Shown here in pieces: positions 9,171 to 17,241 of a stretch of 64,000 nucleotides of DNA. Under the pieces are notes generated by a model, which saw only the letters and a list, made by a program, of their open reading frames with translations, was not told the DNA's origin and did no database searches. The number at the start of each line of letters is the position of its first letter. The first letter of the stretch is position 1. The stretch comes from Dryocola sp031988645 (lineage in GTDB: Bacteria; Pseudomonadota; Gammaproteobacteria; Enterobacterales; Enterobacteriaceae): the NCBI RefSeq assembly GCF_051307045.1, contig NZ_CP150452.1, forward strand, positions 310,001-374,000, in the 5' to 3' direction. The position numbers and the translations under genes were made by a program.

Positions 9171-11252
9171 ATGGACAGCAAACGCCTTGATAACGCCGCG
9201 CTGGCGGCAGGAATTAGCCCGAACTACATCAACGCGCACGGTTTGCCGCAGGCCATTCCGGCGGATACCAAGCTGCGCTTGCTGGAAGCCATGAGCCGTA
9301 CCGCTACCCCTAAAAAGGTGGCGGTCACCCCGGTGCCAAACGTTCAGGTGTTTACCGCCGGAACGAAGATGGCGCTGCCGCTGGAAGGCCACGGCGAGTT
9401 TAGCTGGCAGCTGACCACGGAAGAGGGGAAACAGCATCACGGGCAAGCCGCGGCGGGTAAAAAGCTCGCGCTGCCCGCCAGGCTGCCGGAGGGCTACCAC
9501 GAGCTTACCGTTAGCCAGAACGAACACCGCTGGCAGTGCCGGGTGATCGTGGCGCCGAAGCGCTGCTATGAGCCCGAGGCGCTGCTGCAGGACCAGAAGC
9601 TGTGGGGCGCCTGCGTGCAGCTTTACACTTTGCGCTCCGCCCATAACTGGGGCATCGGCGACTTTGGCGATCTGCAGCGCATGCTGGTGGACGTTGCCAA
9701 ACGCGGCGGCTCCTTTATCGGCCTGAACCCGATTCACGCGCTCTACCCGGCGAACCCGGAAAGCGCAAGCCCGTACAGCCCGTCGTCGCGCCGCTGGCTG
9801 AACGTTATCTATATCGACGTTAATGCGGTAGACGATTTTCTTTTAAGCGACGAGGCCCAGGCCTGGTGGAAGATGGCGACCACCCAGCGGTCGCTAAAAT
9901 CCGTGCGCGACGCGGAGTGGGTCGACTATGCCACCGTAACCGCGCTGAAGATGGCGGCGCTGCGCATGGCCTGGAAACAGTTCTCAAAGCGCACGGCGCG
10001 CGATGAGCAGGTGCAGGCATTCAGGGCGTTTGTGGCAAGCGGCGGCGAGAGCCTCTATTTTCAGGCCGCTTTCGACGCGCTGCACGCCTGCCAGGTTAAA
10101 GAAGATGAAATGCGCTGGGGCTGGCCGGTGTGGCCGGAAGGCTTGCGCGACGCCCGCAATCCGCAGGTGAAAGCCTTCTGCAGCGAGCACAGCGACGAGG
10201 TGGATTTCTTCCTGTGGCTGCAGTACCTGGCCCATATCCAGTTTGAAGGCTGCTGGCAAACCAGCCAGGGCTTTAAAATGCCCATCGGGCTGTACCGCGA
10301 TTTGGCGGTGGGCGTGGCGGAAGGCGGATCGGAAACCTGGTGCGACCGCGAGCTGTACTGCCTGAAGGCGTCAGTCGGCGCGCCGCCGGATATTCTTGGC
10401 CCTCTCGGCCAGAACTGGGGGCTGCCGCCGATGGATCCGCACGTGATTACCGCGCGGGCCTATCAGCCTTACATCGAGCTGCTGCGCGCCAATATGACCA
10501 ACTGCGGCGCGCTGCGCATCGACCATGTGATGTCAATGCTGCGTCTGTGGTGGATCCCCTACGGTGAAACCGCGGATAAGGGCGCGTATGTGCATTATCC
10601 GGTGGACGATCTGCTGTCGATTCTGGCGCTGGAAAGCAAGCGTCACAGTTGCATGGTGATCGGCGAGGATCTGGGGACGGTGCCGGTTGAGATCGTCGCC
10701 AGGCTGCGCGACAGCGGGGTTTACTCGTATAAGGTGCTCTATTTCGAGCACGACGACGAGAAGCAGTTCCGCGCGCCGAAAGCCTGGCCGAAGCAGTCGA
10801 TGGCCGTGGCCACCACCCACGACCTGCCGACGCTACGCGGCTACTGGGAAAGCGGCGATTTAACGCTGGGCAAAACGCTGGGGCTCTATCCAGACGAAGA
10901 CTTGCTGGCCGGTTTGTATCAGGATCGCGAACGCGCCAAACAGGGCCTGCTGAACGGTCTGCACGAGTACGGCTGCCTGCCGAAGCGCGCGGGGCACAAA
11001 GCTTCGCTGATGGCGATGACGGCAACGCTTAACCGCGGCATGCAGCGTTACATCGCCGACAGCAACAGCGCGCTGCTGGGGCTGCAGCCGGAGGACTGGC
11101 TGGGCATGGCGGAGCCGGTCAATATCCCGGGCACCAGCTATCAGTACAAAAACTGGCGTCGCAAGCTGTCGACTTCGCTTGAAGCGATGTTTGCCGATGA
11201 CGGCGTCAATAAGCTGCTGAAGGATTTGGATAAGCGGCGCAGAAAGGGCTAA
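9171..11252 (+). CDS. malQ: 4-alpha-glucanotransferase (amylomaltase) MalQ
   Basis: GH77 disproportionating enzyme that transfers glucan segments between maltodextrins, feeding MalP with longer chains and releasing glucose. It has 693 aa (E. coli 694). Catalytic-region motifs are LRIDHVMSMLRLWWIPYG (nucleophile Asp), VIGEDLGTVP (acid/base Glu) and TTHDLPTLRGYW (stabilising Asp). It begins 9 bp after malP with GGGAGAGAC as ribosome binding site. The frame is intact. In E. coli gntT follows; here the next gene is nfuA on the other strand. Confidence 0.97.
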   Translation: MDSKRLDNAALAAGISPNYINAHGLPQAIPADTKLRLLEAMSRTATPKKVAVTPVPNVQVFTAGTKMALPLEGHGEFSWQLTTEEGKQHHGQAAAGKKLALPARLPEGYHELTVSQNEHRWQCRVIVAPKRCYEPEALLQDQKLWGACVQLYTLRSAHNWGIGDFGDLQRMLVDVAKRGGSFIGLNPIHALYPANPESASPYSPSSRRWLNVIYIDVNAVDDFLLSDEAQAWWKMATTQRSLKSVRDAEWVDYATVTALKMAALRMAWKQFSKRTARDEQVQAFRAFVASGGESLYFQAAFDALHACQVKEDEMRWGWPVWPEGLRDARNPQVKAFCSEHSDEVDFFLWLQYLAHIQFEGCWQTSQGFKMPIGLYRDLAVGVAEGGSETWCDRELYCLKASVGAPPDILGPLGQNWGLPPMDPHVITARAYQPYIELLRANMTNCGALRIDHVMSMLRLWWIPYGETADKGAYVHYPVDDLLSILALESKRHSCMVIGEDLGTVPVEIVARLRDSGVYSYKVLYFEHDDEKQFRAPKAWPKQSMAVATTHDLPTLRGYWESGDLTLGKTLGLYPDEDLLAGLYQDRERAKQGLLNGLHEYGCLPKRAGHKASLMAMTATLNRGMQRYIADSNSALLGLQPEDWLGMAEPVNIPGTSYQYKNWRRKLSTSLEAMFADDGVNKLLKDLDKRRRKG

Positions 11253-11260
11253 AAAAATAA

Positions 11261-11281
11261 TTCCCCCGCAAAGCGGGGGAA
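11261..11281. terminator. Bidirectional terminator between malQ and nfuA
   Basis: TTCCCCCGC-AAA-GCGGGGGAA hairpin flanked by an A run on the malQ side, which gives a T run on the minus strand for nfuA. It lies between convergent genes. Confidence 0.8.
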
Positions 11282-11287
11282 TGTAAA

Positions 11288-11863
11288 TCAGTAGTAAGAG
11301 TGCTCGCCGCGCTGGTGTTCGGTGAGATCGCGAACGCCTTTTAGCTCCGGGAACTCAGCCAGCAGCTGTTTCTCAATGCCTTCTTTCAGGGTCACATCGA
11401 CCATGGAACAGCCGTTACAGCCGCCGCCGAACTGCAGGATAGCCAGCCCGTCATCGGTGATTTCCATCAGCGTAACGCGGCCGCCGTGGCCTGCCAGCTG
11501 CGGGTTAACGGTCGCCTGCAGCATGTACTCCACACGCTCCATCAGCGGGGCATCGTCGGCCACCTTACGCATTTTGGCGTTCGGCGCTTTCAACGTCAGC
11601 TGGGAGCCAAGCTGGTCGGTAACAAAATCGATTTCTGCGTCTTCGAGGTAAGGCGCGCTCAGTTCGTCGACATAAGCGGTCAACTGCTCGAATTTTAACG
11701 CTGTGTCACTTGCTTCAACCGCATCCGGCGGGCAATAGGACACGCCGCACTCCGCATTAGGAGTACCGGGATTGATAACGAATACGCGGATTTGCGTCCC
11801 TTCTTCCTGACCTGCCAGCAGTTTGGCGAAGTGAGATTGTGCAGTATCGGAAATACGGATCAT
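11288..11863 (-). CDS. nfuA: Fe-S biogenesis protein NfuA
   Basis: Carrier protein that holds a [4Fe-4S] cluster and delivers it to apo-enzymes, important under iron limitation or oxidative stress. It has 191 aa, the E. coli length. The N-terminal degenerate A-type domain (MIRISDTAQSHFAKLLAGQE) lacks the usual cluster cysteines. The C-terminal Nfu domain carries the CxxC in FGGGCNGCSMVDVTL, near residues 149-152. It is convergent with malQ and lies just upstream of feo iron-uptake genes and gntX. Confidence 0.97.
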   Translation of the reverse strand: MIRISDTAQSHFAKLLAGQEEGTQIRVFVINPGTPNAECGVSYCPPDAVEASDTALKFEQLTAYVDELSAPYLEDAEIDFVTDQLGSQLTLKAPNAKMRKVADDAPLMERVEYMLQATVNPQLAGHGGRVTLMEITDDGLAILQFGGGCNGCSMVDVTLKEGIEKQLLAEFPELKGVRDLTEHQRGEHSYY

Positions 11864-11921
11864 AACGATTGCTCAATAGTTGACTATTTTAGTCGGTTAT
11901 AATACGCCCATCATCGAGGGT

Positions 11922-12605
11922 CTACAAGGTTCGACAAAGGCACCATACCTGGATAGTCGCCGCACCCTGCTTTTTCAGCAGCCGCGCGATTTCCGCCACG
12001 GTACTGCCCGTCGTGACGACATCATCCACAATAACCATATGGCGACCCGCTACCGGAAATTCAACCCTGAATGCGCCCCTGAGATTGCCACGGCGTAGCC
12101 TCGCGCTTAGCTGATGCTGCGTCGCCGTGGCGCGGACTCGCCTGACGGACGCCTGCTGGAAATCGCATTGCAACCAGCGCGCAAGCGGCGCGGCGAGCAG
12201 GGCGCTTTGGTTAAATCCCCTGCGCCAGGCGCGGCGGGAATGCAGCGGCACGCTGAGGATTATCTCCGGTTTTGGCACTGAGGCGGCGCGTAAAGCCGTC
12301 AGAACCTTCAGCAGCAGCAGGCGTGACAGCGCCGGAGCGAGCGCGGTAGCGGCGCAAAATTTCAGCTGGTGAATAAGCGAGGTGAGGGGCGGACGGTAGT
12401 CGGTGACGAATAGCAGCCTGTCCCAGGGCGGCGGCTCCCGCAGGCAGCGGCCGCACGAGGAAACGCCCGGCGCGGCGGGCAAGCCGCAGCGCGGACAGCA
12501 GGACGGCGGCGCGGGCAGCGCCAGGACGCAGCGCGAGCAAAGCCCCCATGTCGGACAGGCAAGAGGCATACGGCATAGCCAACACAGCCCCGGGATTGTT
12601 AGCAT
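11922..12605 (-). CDS. gntX: ComF-family phosphoribosyltransferase-like protein GntX
   Basis: Also called YhgH. It has 227 aa from ATG 12605 (MLTIPGLCWLCRMPLA). Two Cys pairs in the N-terminal zinc-ribbon-like part (CWLC, CPRCGLP) and a further CGRC are typical of ComF. The PRPP-loop motif HMVIVDDVVTTGSTVAE lies near the C-terminus, and CLCRTL ends the protein. An upstream in-frame ATG at 12668 would overlap bioH and lacks family support. It is divergent from bioH (38 bp). The exact function is unsettled; the family is linked to DNA uptake and gluconate phenotypes. Confidence 0.92.
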   Translation of the reverse strand: MLTIPGLCWLCRMPLACPTWGLCSRCVLALPAPPSCCPRCGLPAAPGVSSCGRCLREPPPWDRLLFVTDYRPPLTSLIHQLKFCAATALAPALSRLLLLKVLTALRAASVPKPEIILSVPLHSRRAWRRGFNQSALLAAPLARWLQCDFQQASVRRVRATATQHQLSARLRRGNLRGAFRVEFPVAGRHMVIVDDVVTTGSTVAEIARLLKKQGAATIQVWCLCRTL

Positions 12606-12643
12606 ATTCGCTTCCATGCATTTGAAAACGAGAACGGTAACCG

Positions 12644-13420
12644 ATGAGCGAACTTTGGTGGCAGACAAAAGGTGAGGGAAATATTGATCTTGTGCTGCTG
12701 CACGGATGGGGACTGAACGCCGAGGTGTGGCATTGCATTAGCGCGCAATTAAGCTCGCAGTTTCGTTTGCACCTGGTCGACCTGCCGGGCTACGGACGCA
12801 GCCGGGGCTTCGGGGCGCTGACGCTGCCGGAGATGGCCGAAATCGTGCTGGCGTGGGCGCCAGAGCAGGCCGTTTTCCTCGGCTGGAGCCTGGGCGGGCT
12901 GGTGGCCAGCCAGATTGCGCTTGCCCATCCCGAACGCGTACGCGCGCTGGTTACCGTAGCTTCTTCACCCTGCTTTAGCGCCCGGGAAGGCTGGCCGGGC
13001 ATCAAGCCGGAGGTGCTGGCCGGCTTCCAGCAGCAGCTGAGCGATAATTTCCAGCGTACCGTAGAACGCTTTCTGGCCTTGCAAACGATGGGAACGGATA
13101 CCGCCCGCCAGGACGCACGACTGTTAAAAGCCGTGGTGCTTGAGCAGCCGATGCCGGATGTTGAGGTGCTAAACGGCGGGCTGGAGATCCTCAAAACCGT
13201 CGATTTGCGCGCACGGCTTGCCGATCTGACCATGCCTTTTTTGCGGCTGTACGGCTATCTCGACGGGCTGGTGCCGCGCAAAGTCGCACCCTTGCTTGAC
13301 GAACGCTACCCGGACAGCGGGTCCATTATCTTCCCTAAGGCGGCCCATGCGCCGTTTATCTCCCATCCGCACGACTTCTGCGCAGCGTTAACGGAATTGA
13401 AAAATCGTCTGCAAGAATAG
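12644..13420 (+). CDS. bioH: Pimeloyl-[acyl-carrier protein] methyl ester esterase BioH
   Basis: Alpha/beta hydrolase that removes the methyl ester from pimeloyl-ACP methyl ester, ending the disguised fatty-acid stage of biotin synthesis. It has 258 aa (E. coli 256). The oxyanion region HGWGLNAEVW, the nucleophile Ser in LGWSLGGLVASQ (near residue 84), an Asp in RLYGYLDGLVP, and the His in KAAHAPFISHP form the catalytic set. The start is ATG 12644, divergent from gntX. Confidence 0.97.
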   Translation: MSELWWQTKGEGNIDLVLLHGWGLNAEVWHCISAQLSSQFRLHLVDLPGYGRSRGFGALTLPEMAEIVLAWAPEQAVFLGWSLGGLVASQIALAHPERVRALVTVASSPCFSAREGWPGIKPEVLAGFQQQLSDNFQRTVERFLALQTMGTDTARQDARLLKAVVLEQPMPDVEVLNGGLEILKTVDLRARLADLTMPFLRLYGYLDGLVPRKVAPLLDERYPDSGSIIFPKAAHAPFISHPHDFCAALTELKNRLQE

Positions 13421-13549
13421 GCGCGCGGCGTGGCGAAAAGCCGGTTTCCCTCTGATACTCAATCTGTTCGCAGGTGAGAACGGTGGGCGCCCGCCGTCAG
13501 GCTATGCGCCCGGCTACAGTCTAAACGGTACTTATGGAGAGAGAAGTTT

Positions 13550-13819
13550 ATGAAACTGGTTACAGGCATGGTTACTTCGTTACTGATCGGAGCCGTATCT
13601 TTTGGCGCTATGGCAGCCCAGGAGCTGCAAAAATTCAAAGTCAAAGAGATGAATTTGACTAAAATCGGCACCATAGTGACCAACAGCACCTCTTCGCCGA
13701 TGGATGCTAAAAAGGATCTCTCTGAAAAAGCCGATAAGCTGGGCGGCACCTACTTTGTCGTCACCAGCGGTGAGAAATACACCAAGGACGTTCATGCTAC
13801 GGCAGACGTTTACAAGTAA
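13550..13819 (+). CDS. DUF1471 (YhcN/BhsA/McbA-type) small periplasmic stress protein
   Basis: An 89-aa secreted protein. A signal peptide spans residues 1 to about 22 (MKLVTGMVTSLLIGAVSFGAMA). The mature part has the family pattern: a start around the conserved MNLTKIGTIVTN strand, a charged helix (DAKKDLSEKADKLGGTYFVV) and the C-terminal repeat-like HATADVYK. Family members affect biofilm, outer-membrane permeability and stress survival; the exact role here is unknown. It stands alone with its own terminator between bioH and feoC, a place where I recall E. coli K-12 having yhgA. GGAGAGAGAAG at 13535-13545 serves as ribosome binding site. Confidence 0.85.
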   Translation: MKLVTGMVTSLLIGAVSFGAMAAQELQKFKVKEMNLTKIGTIVTNSTSSPMDAKKDLSEKADKLGGTYFVVTSGEKYTKDVHATADVYK

Positions 13820-13832
13820 GTTTTACCAGAAG

Positions 13833-13859
13833 AAAGGCGGGAGAAATCCCGCCTTTTTT
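13833..13859 (+). terminator. Rho-independent terminator of the DUF1471 gene
   Basis: AAAGGCGGGA-GAAA-TCCCGCCTTT stem-loop followed by a T run, 14 bp after the stop codon. Confidence 0.9.
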
Positions 13860-13863
13860 GTTG

Positions 13864-14103
13864 CTAGCCCGCAAGCGTCCATACTTCACGGATACATTTT
13901 TTCCCTTCCGGACAGCTTTTGCAGCTTCCCGTCAGGCAGTCGGTCGGGTCTTCCTGCAGCCGCATCGCTTTGCCCATCGCTTCCAGGCGCCCGAGCATCG
14001 CGTTAACCAGCGGCAGCGGGGTGGCAAGCTGTTGGCTTATCTGCGCGGCCTCAAGGCGGCCCTGCAGCGCCAGGGCGTTACGGATGGCTATCAGGCTTGC
14101 CAT
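13864..14103 (-). CDS. feoC: [Fe-S]-dependent transcriptional repressor/FeoB regulator FeoC
   Basis: Small winged-helix protein of the ferrous-iron transport operon. It has 79 aa (E. coli 78). The N-terminal helix-turn-helix (MASLIAIRNALALQGRLEAA) is followed by a four-cysteine loop DCLTGSCKSCPEGKKC that can bind an Fe-S cluster. In related bacteria FeoC controls FeoB levels. It is the last gene of feoABC, 9 bp after feoB. Confidence 0.95.
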   Translation of the reverse strand: MASLIAIRNALALQGRLEAAQISQQLATPLPLVNAMLGRLEAMGKAMRLQEDPTDCLTGSCKSCPEGKKCIREVWTLAG

Positions 14104-14112
14104 GATTCCCCC

Positions 14113-16436
14113 TTAGTGACAGTCGACGGCGCTGGTTTCGCAGCAGGCGGGCCGCGGCCGTTTTACGCGTTGCCAGCAGGCTGACGTCGACGCGGCTGCG
14201 CGCGCGGCGTAAACAGCCAATCAGCACCACGTTAAACAGCAGCACGGCGAGGATGCACGCCAGGCTGTAGTGCGGATGCGCCTTAAAGGTGACGGTCTGG
14301 TAGTAGAGCGTTGACAGTGAGTAAGCGATGTTCAGCCCCCACAGCACGGAAAACGTCATCCAGCCCCGGCTCGATTCGCGGGCCACTGCGCCCATTACCG
14401 AGATGCAGGGAATATAAAGCAGCACGAAAATCAGATAGCTGTAGGCCGCCGCGGCGCTGCCGAATTTGCTGCTCATCACGCCCATGGTGCCCGTCGCCAT
14501 TTCACCGTCGCCCTTGCTGGCTTCGATAGGGTTGGCGAGCACGCTCAGGCTGAAGGTGTCTTTCAGGCTCTGCCAGGTTTCGCCGGCGGCGGCCCCCAGC
14601 TCTTCAGGCAGGCTGAAGCTTTCGGCGTCGAAGGCTTCGTTGTGTATGTCTTCAGCGGTGTAGAGGGTGTTTAGCGTGCCGACCACCACCTCTTTCGCCA
14701 TCGCGCCGGTAAACAGGCCGACGGTCGCCTGCCAGTTATCCTCATGCACGCCGATAGGCTTAAGCAGCGGCGTTAAAATGCGGCTGACGGAAGCGAGCGC
14801 CGAGTCGTTAATGTTATCGACGGGTTTACCGCTAAAGGAAAAGCTGTTCAGCGCGCCGATGAAAATACTCACCACCACGATGACTTTACCGGCGCGCAGC
14901 ACGAAGCCCTTCAGGCGCTGCCAGGTTTGCAGCAGCAGGCTTTTCAGGTGCGGCACGTGGTATACGGGCAGCTCCATCACGAAAGGCGAGGCTTCGCCGC
15001 GCATGATGGTGTGCTTGAGCATCAGGCCGGTCAGAATGGCCATTACGATGCCAAGCATGTAGAGCGAGAAGACAACCAGCGCGCCCTGCTGGCCGAAGAA
15101 CGCCGCGGCGAACACCGCGAAGATAGCCAGACGCGCGCCGCAGGACATGAAGGGCGCCATCATGATGGTCATCAGGCGTTCACGCGGCGCGTCGAGAGTA
15201 CGCGCGCCCATCACCGACGGTACGTTACAGCCGAAGCCGACGATCAGCGGCACGAAAGATTTGCCCGGCAGGCCGAGAGACTGCATAAGCCTGTCCATCA
15301 CAAAAGCCGCGCGCGCCATGTAGCCGGAATCCTCAAGGAAGGAGAGGAACAGGTACATCATGCCGATTTGCGGCACCAGCGGCAGCACGGTGTTAATGCC
15401 GCCGCCGATCCCCTGGGCGAAGAAAATGGTTAACCAGTCCGGGAAGTGCAGCGTGTAGCCCACCCATTGGATGCCGTGGATAAAGATAGCCGCCGAGCCG
15501 CCGTCGAAAATAGGCTGCAGCGCGCCGCCGATGTTAATCGCCAGCAGGAACATCAGGTACATCACCAGCATAAACACCGGCAGGCCGAGGAAGCGGTTAA
15601 GGATAATTTTATCCAGCATGGCGGTCAGGCGGTGCGGTTCGGCCGTCAGGCTGTTGCTGACGGCGTCGCAGATGGCGGCGATGCACTGGTAGCGCGCATC
15701 GGCAATCAGCAGGGCCGGGTCTTCGCCAGCCTCCGCCAGCCGGCTGCGCACGTTTTCCAGCTTATCCGTCTCGCTTCCGGCGAAGGCCTGGCTGTAGATA
15801 TCGCCTTCCAGCATCTGCAGCGCCAGCCAGCGGCGCTGTTGTTCAGGCATCTGCGCAGACATGTCGGCGGCCAGGCTATCGGCTTCTTCTGATAGCGCCT
15901 GCGGGTAGAGCACCAGATCTGACGGGGTATTGGGCAGACGGCGGTCGATGGCCAGCTTCAGTCCTTCAATGCCGCGTCCGCGCGTGGAAACCAGCGGAAT
16001 CACCGGGCAGCCCAGGCGCGCGGCGAGGGCGTCGATATCGATGCGGATAGCCTGCTTTTCGGCGATATCGAGCATGTTGAGCGCAACCACGCACGGAACG
16101 CCGAGTTCCAGCAGCTGTAGCGTCAGGTAGAGATTGCGTTCCAGGTTTGAAGCATCCACGACGTTGATCAGCAGGTCGGCATCGCCGCTGAGGATGTAGT
16201 GGCAGGCGATTTGCTCATCCAGCGAGGTTTGCGAAGAGATGGTGGTCAGGGAATAGGTTCCCGGCAAATCGACCAGCGTCACCTGGTGGGCCTGGGTTGA
16301 GAACTGGCCTTCTTTTCGTTCGACGGTGACCCCGGCCCCAGTTGCCGACGCGCTGCCGTGAACCGGTAAGCTGGTTAAACAGCGTGGTTTTTCCTGAGTT
16401 AGGATTGCCGATTAAGCCGATAGTTAAGTTTTTCAT
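14113..16436 (-). CDS. feoB: Ferrous iron transporter FeoB (two frameshifts as sequenced)
   Basis: Inner-membrane Fe2+ transporter with an N-terminal GTPase domain. The start is ATG 16436 (MKNLTIGLIGNPNSGKTTLF, the G1 loop). After about residue 33 (RVGNW) the frame shifts at 16334-16339, and the next frame carries G3 DLPGTYSLTT and all membrane segments. Near residue 761 a second insertion (14149-14153) replaces the expected Cys-rich tail. Correcting it reads KTAAAACCETSAVDCH and stops at TAA 14113-14115, matching the Cys-rich E. coli C-terminus. With both bases removed the protein has 773 aa, the E. coli length. It lies between feoA and feoC. The breaks are probably artefactual. Confidence 0.95.
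14149..14153. other. GGCC+1 insertion at the feoB 3' end
   Basis: The coding strand has GCGGCCCGCCTGCTGCG where GCGGCCGCCTGCTGCG gives the conserved C-terminal Cys pair. Without the correction the protein would run past the proper stop into feoC. Confidence 0.8.
16334..16339. other. GGCC+1 insertion at the feoB 5' end
   Basis: The coding strand reads AACTGGGGCCGGGGTC; AACTGGGCCGGGGTC (N-W-A-G-V) is required. One extra G is present next to a GGCC core. Confidence 0.85.
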
Positions 16437-16491
16437 TTTTTTCGTGAACTAAAGAGAGTGAAAACCGGAGCGCGAACGCCCGTCCCGTTTG

Positions 16492-16716
16492 TCAGACAAG
16501 GGCTTCGACGTTTAATAATTCGAGATCTTTTTTACGCAAAACCAAATTGACGCGGCGCGTTTCGATATGAACCGGGTCGCCAAGGGGCGCCATGCGCACA
16601 ACGTTAAAAGAAGAACCGGGCAGCATGCCGAGGGACAATAATTTTTGACGATAGGCCGGGCTTATTTCATGGGCAAAGCCGGTAATTTTCCACGCGCTTT
16701 TCGGTAAAAAATTCAT
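16492..16716 (-). CDS. feoA: Ferrous iron transport protein FeoA
   Basis: SH3-like cytosolic partner of FeoB. It has 74 aa (E. coli 75). The conserved core ITGFAHEISPAYRQKLLSLG, then MLPGSSFNVVRMAPLGDP and LVLRKKDLELL are seen. The start is ATG 16716. It is the first gene of feoABC, 55 bp ahead of feoB, preceded by the AT-rich control region with a Fur-like site. The last residues differ from E. coli and lack its terminal Cys. Confidence 0.95.
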   Translation of the reverse strand: MNFLPKSAWKITGFAHEISPAYRQKLLSLGMLPGSSFNVVRMAPLGDPVHIETRRVNLVLRKKDLELLNVEALV

Positions 16717-17204
16717 AGGACCTTCTTAGAGCAAGACTCTGATTTATTACTGACGGAGCTACTGTATTCACCGGCACGTCCCTTTGCGCAGCGAGGCTTA
16801 TTATCTTTTGATAAGAGGAGAAATAACGAACAAAACAATGATAATGAGAATGGTTTCTATCTTCAATAGTTATTTTATAAATGTGCGGGCGTTCACAAAG
16901 ATTAAATGAAACAAAAAATGTTTTTATTTAAGAACAGGATTTGAAAGGATTTTTTTTCAATTAAGTCCTTTAATGGCAGCCGCTTATTCTGTGAGAAAAA
17001 GCATGGTCTATTTATATTTTATCAATGGATGTTGCCTTTGTATTTCACCTGTTAAATATATGATGCCGGTAAGTTTCAGCTTTGAGCGTTTATTGAAATA
17101 ATATCGCTGAGCCGCGTGGGGCGTTAATTAAAGGATGAGTCCGGCTAATACTGAAACAGAATTAATAAAACGTATGAAAAGGCCTGGGGTAAATGCCGAT
17201 AAAT
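16717..17204. promoter_or_regulatory. AT-rich feo promoter region
   Basis: Nearly 490 bp without a gene between feoA and the tex terminator. It is much richer in A and T than the flanks, with T-runs such as GGATTTTTTTTCAATTAAG around 16947-16965. It holds the Fur-like site listed separately and presumably the feoA promoter. No small open reading frame with good codon use is evident. An undetected small RNA cannot be excluded. Confidence 0.6.
16837..16855. promoter_or_regulatory. Probable Fur box upstream of feoA
   Basis: AATGATAATGAGAATGGTT resembles the 19-bp Fur box built from GATAAT/ATTATC repeats (TGATAATGAGAATG core). It lies about 120 bp before feoA, where Fur control is expected. The match is partial. 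Confidence 0.55.
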
Positions 17205-17231
17205 AAAGGGGCCGATTCAAACGGCCCCTTT
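17205..17231 (-). terminator. Terminator of tex
   Basis: AAAGGGGCCG, loop ATTCAAA, CGGCCCCTTT. On the minus strand it follows the tex stop by about 10 bp and continues into ATTTATC. Confidence 0.8.
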
Positions 17232-17241
17232 TATATCATAA

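Noticed and set aside
12211..12738. Possible frameshift in gntX, because a long second frame overlaps it
   Set aside because: The frame from 12605 to 11922 is complete and matches the family from MLTIPGLCWLC to CLCRTL; the overlapping frame is a shadow.
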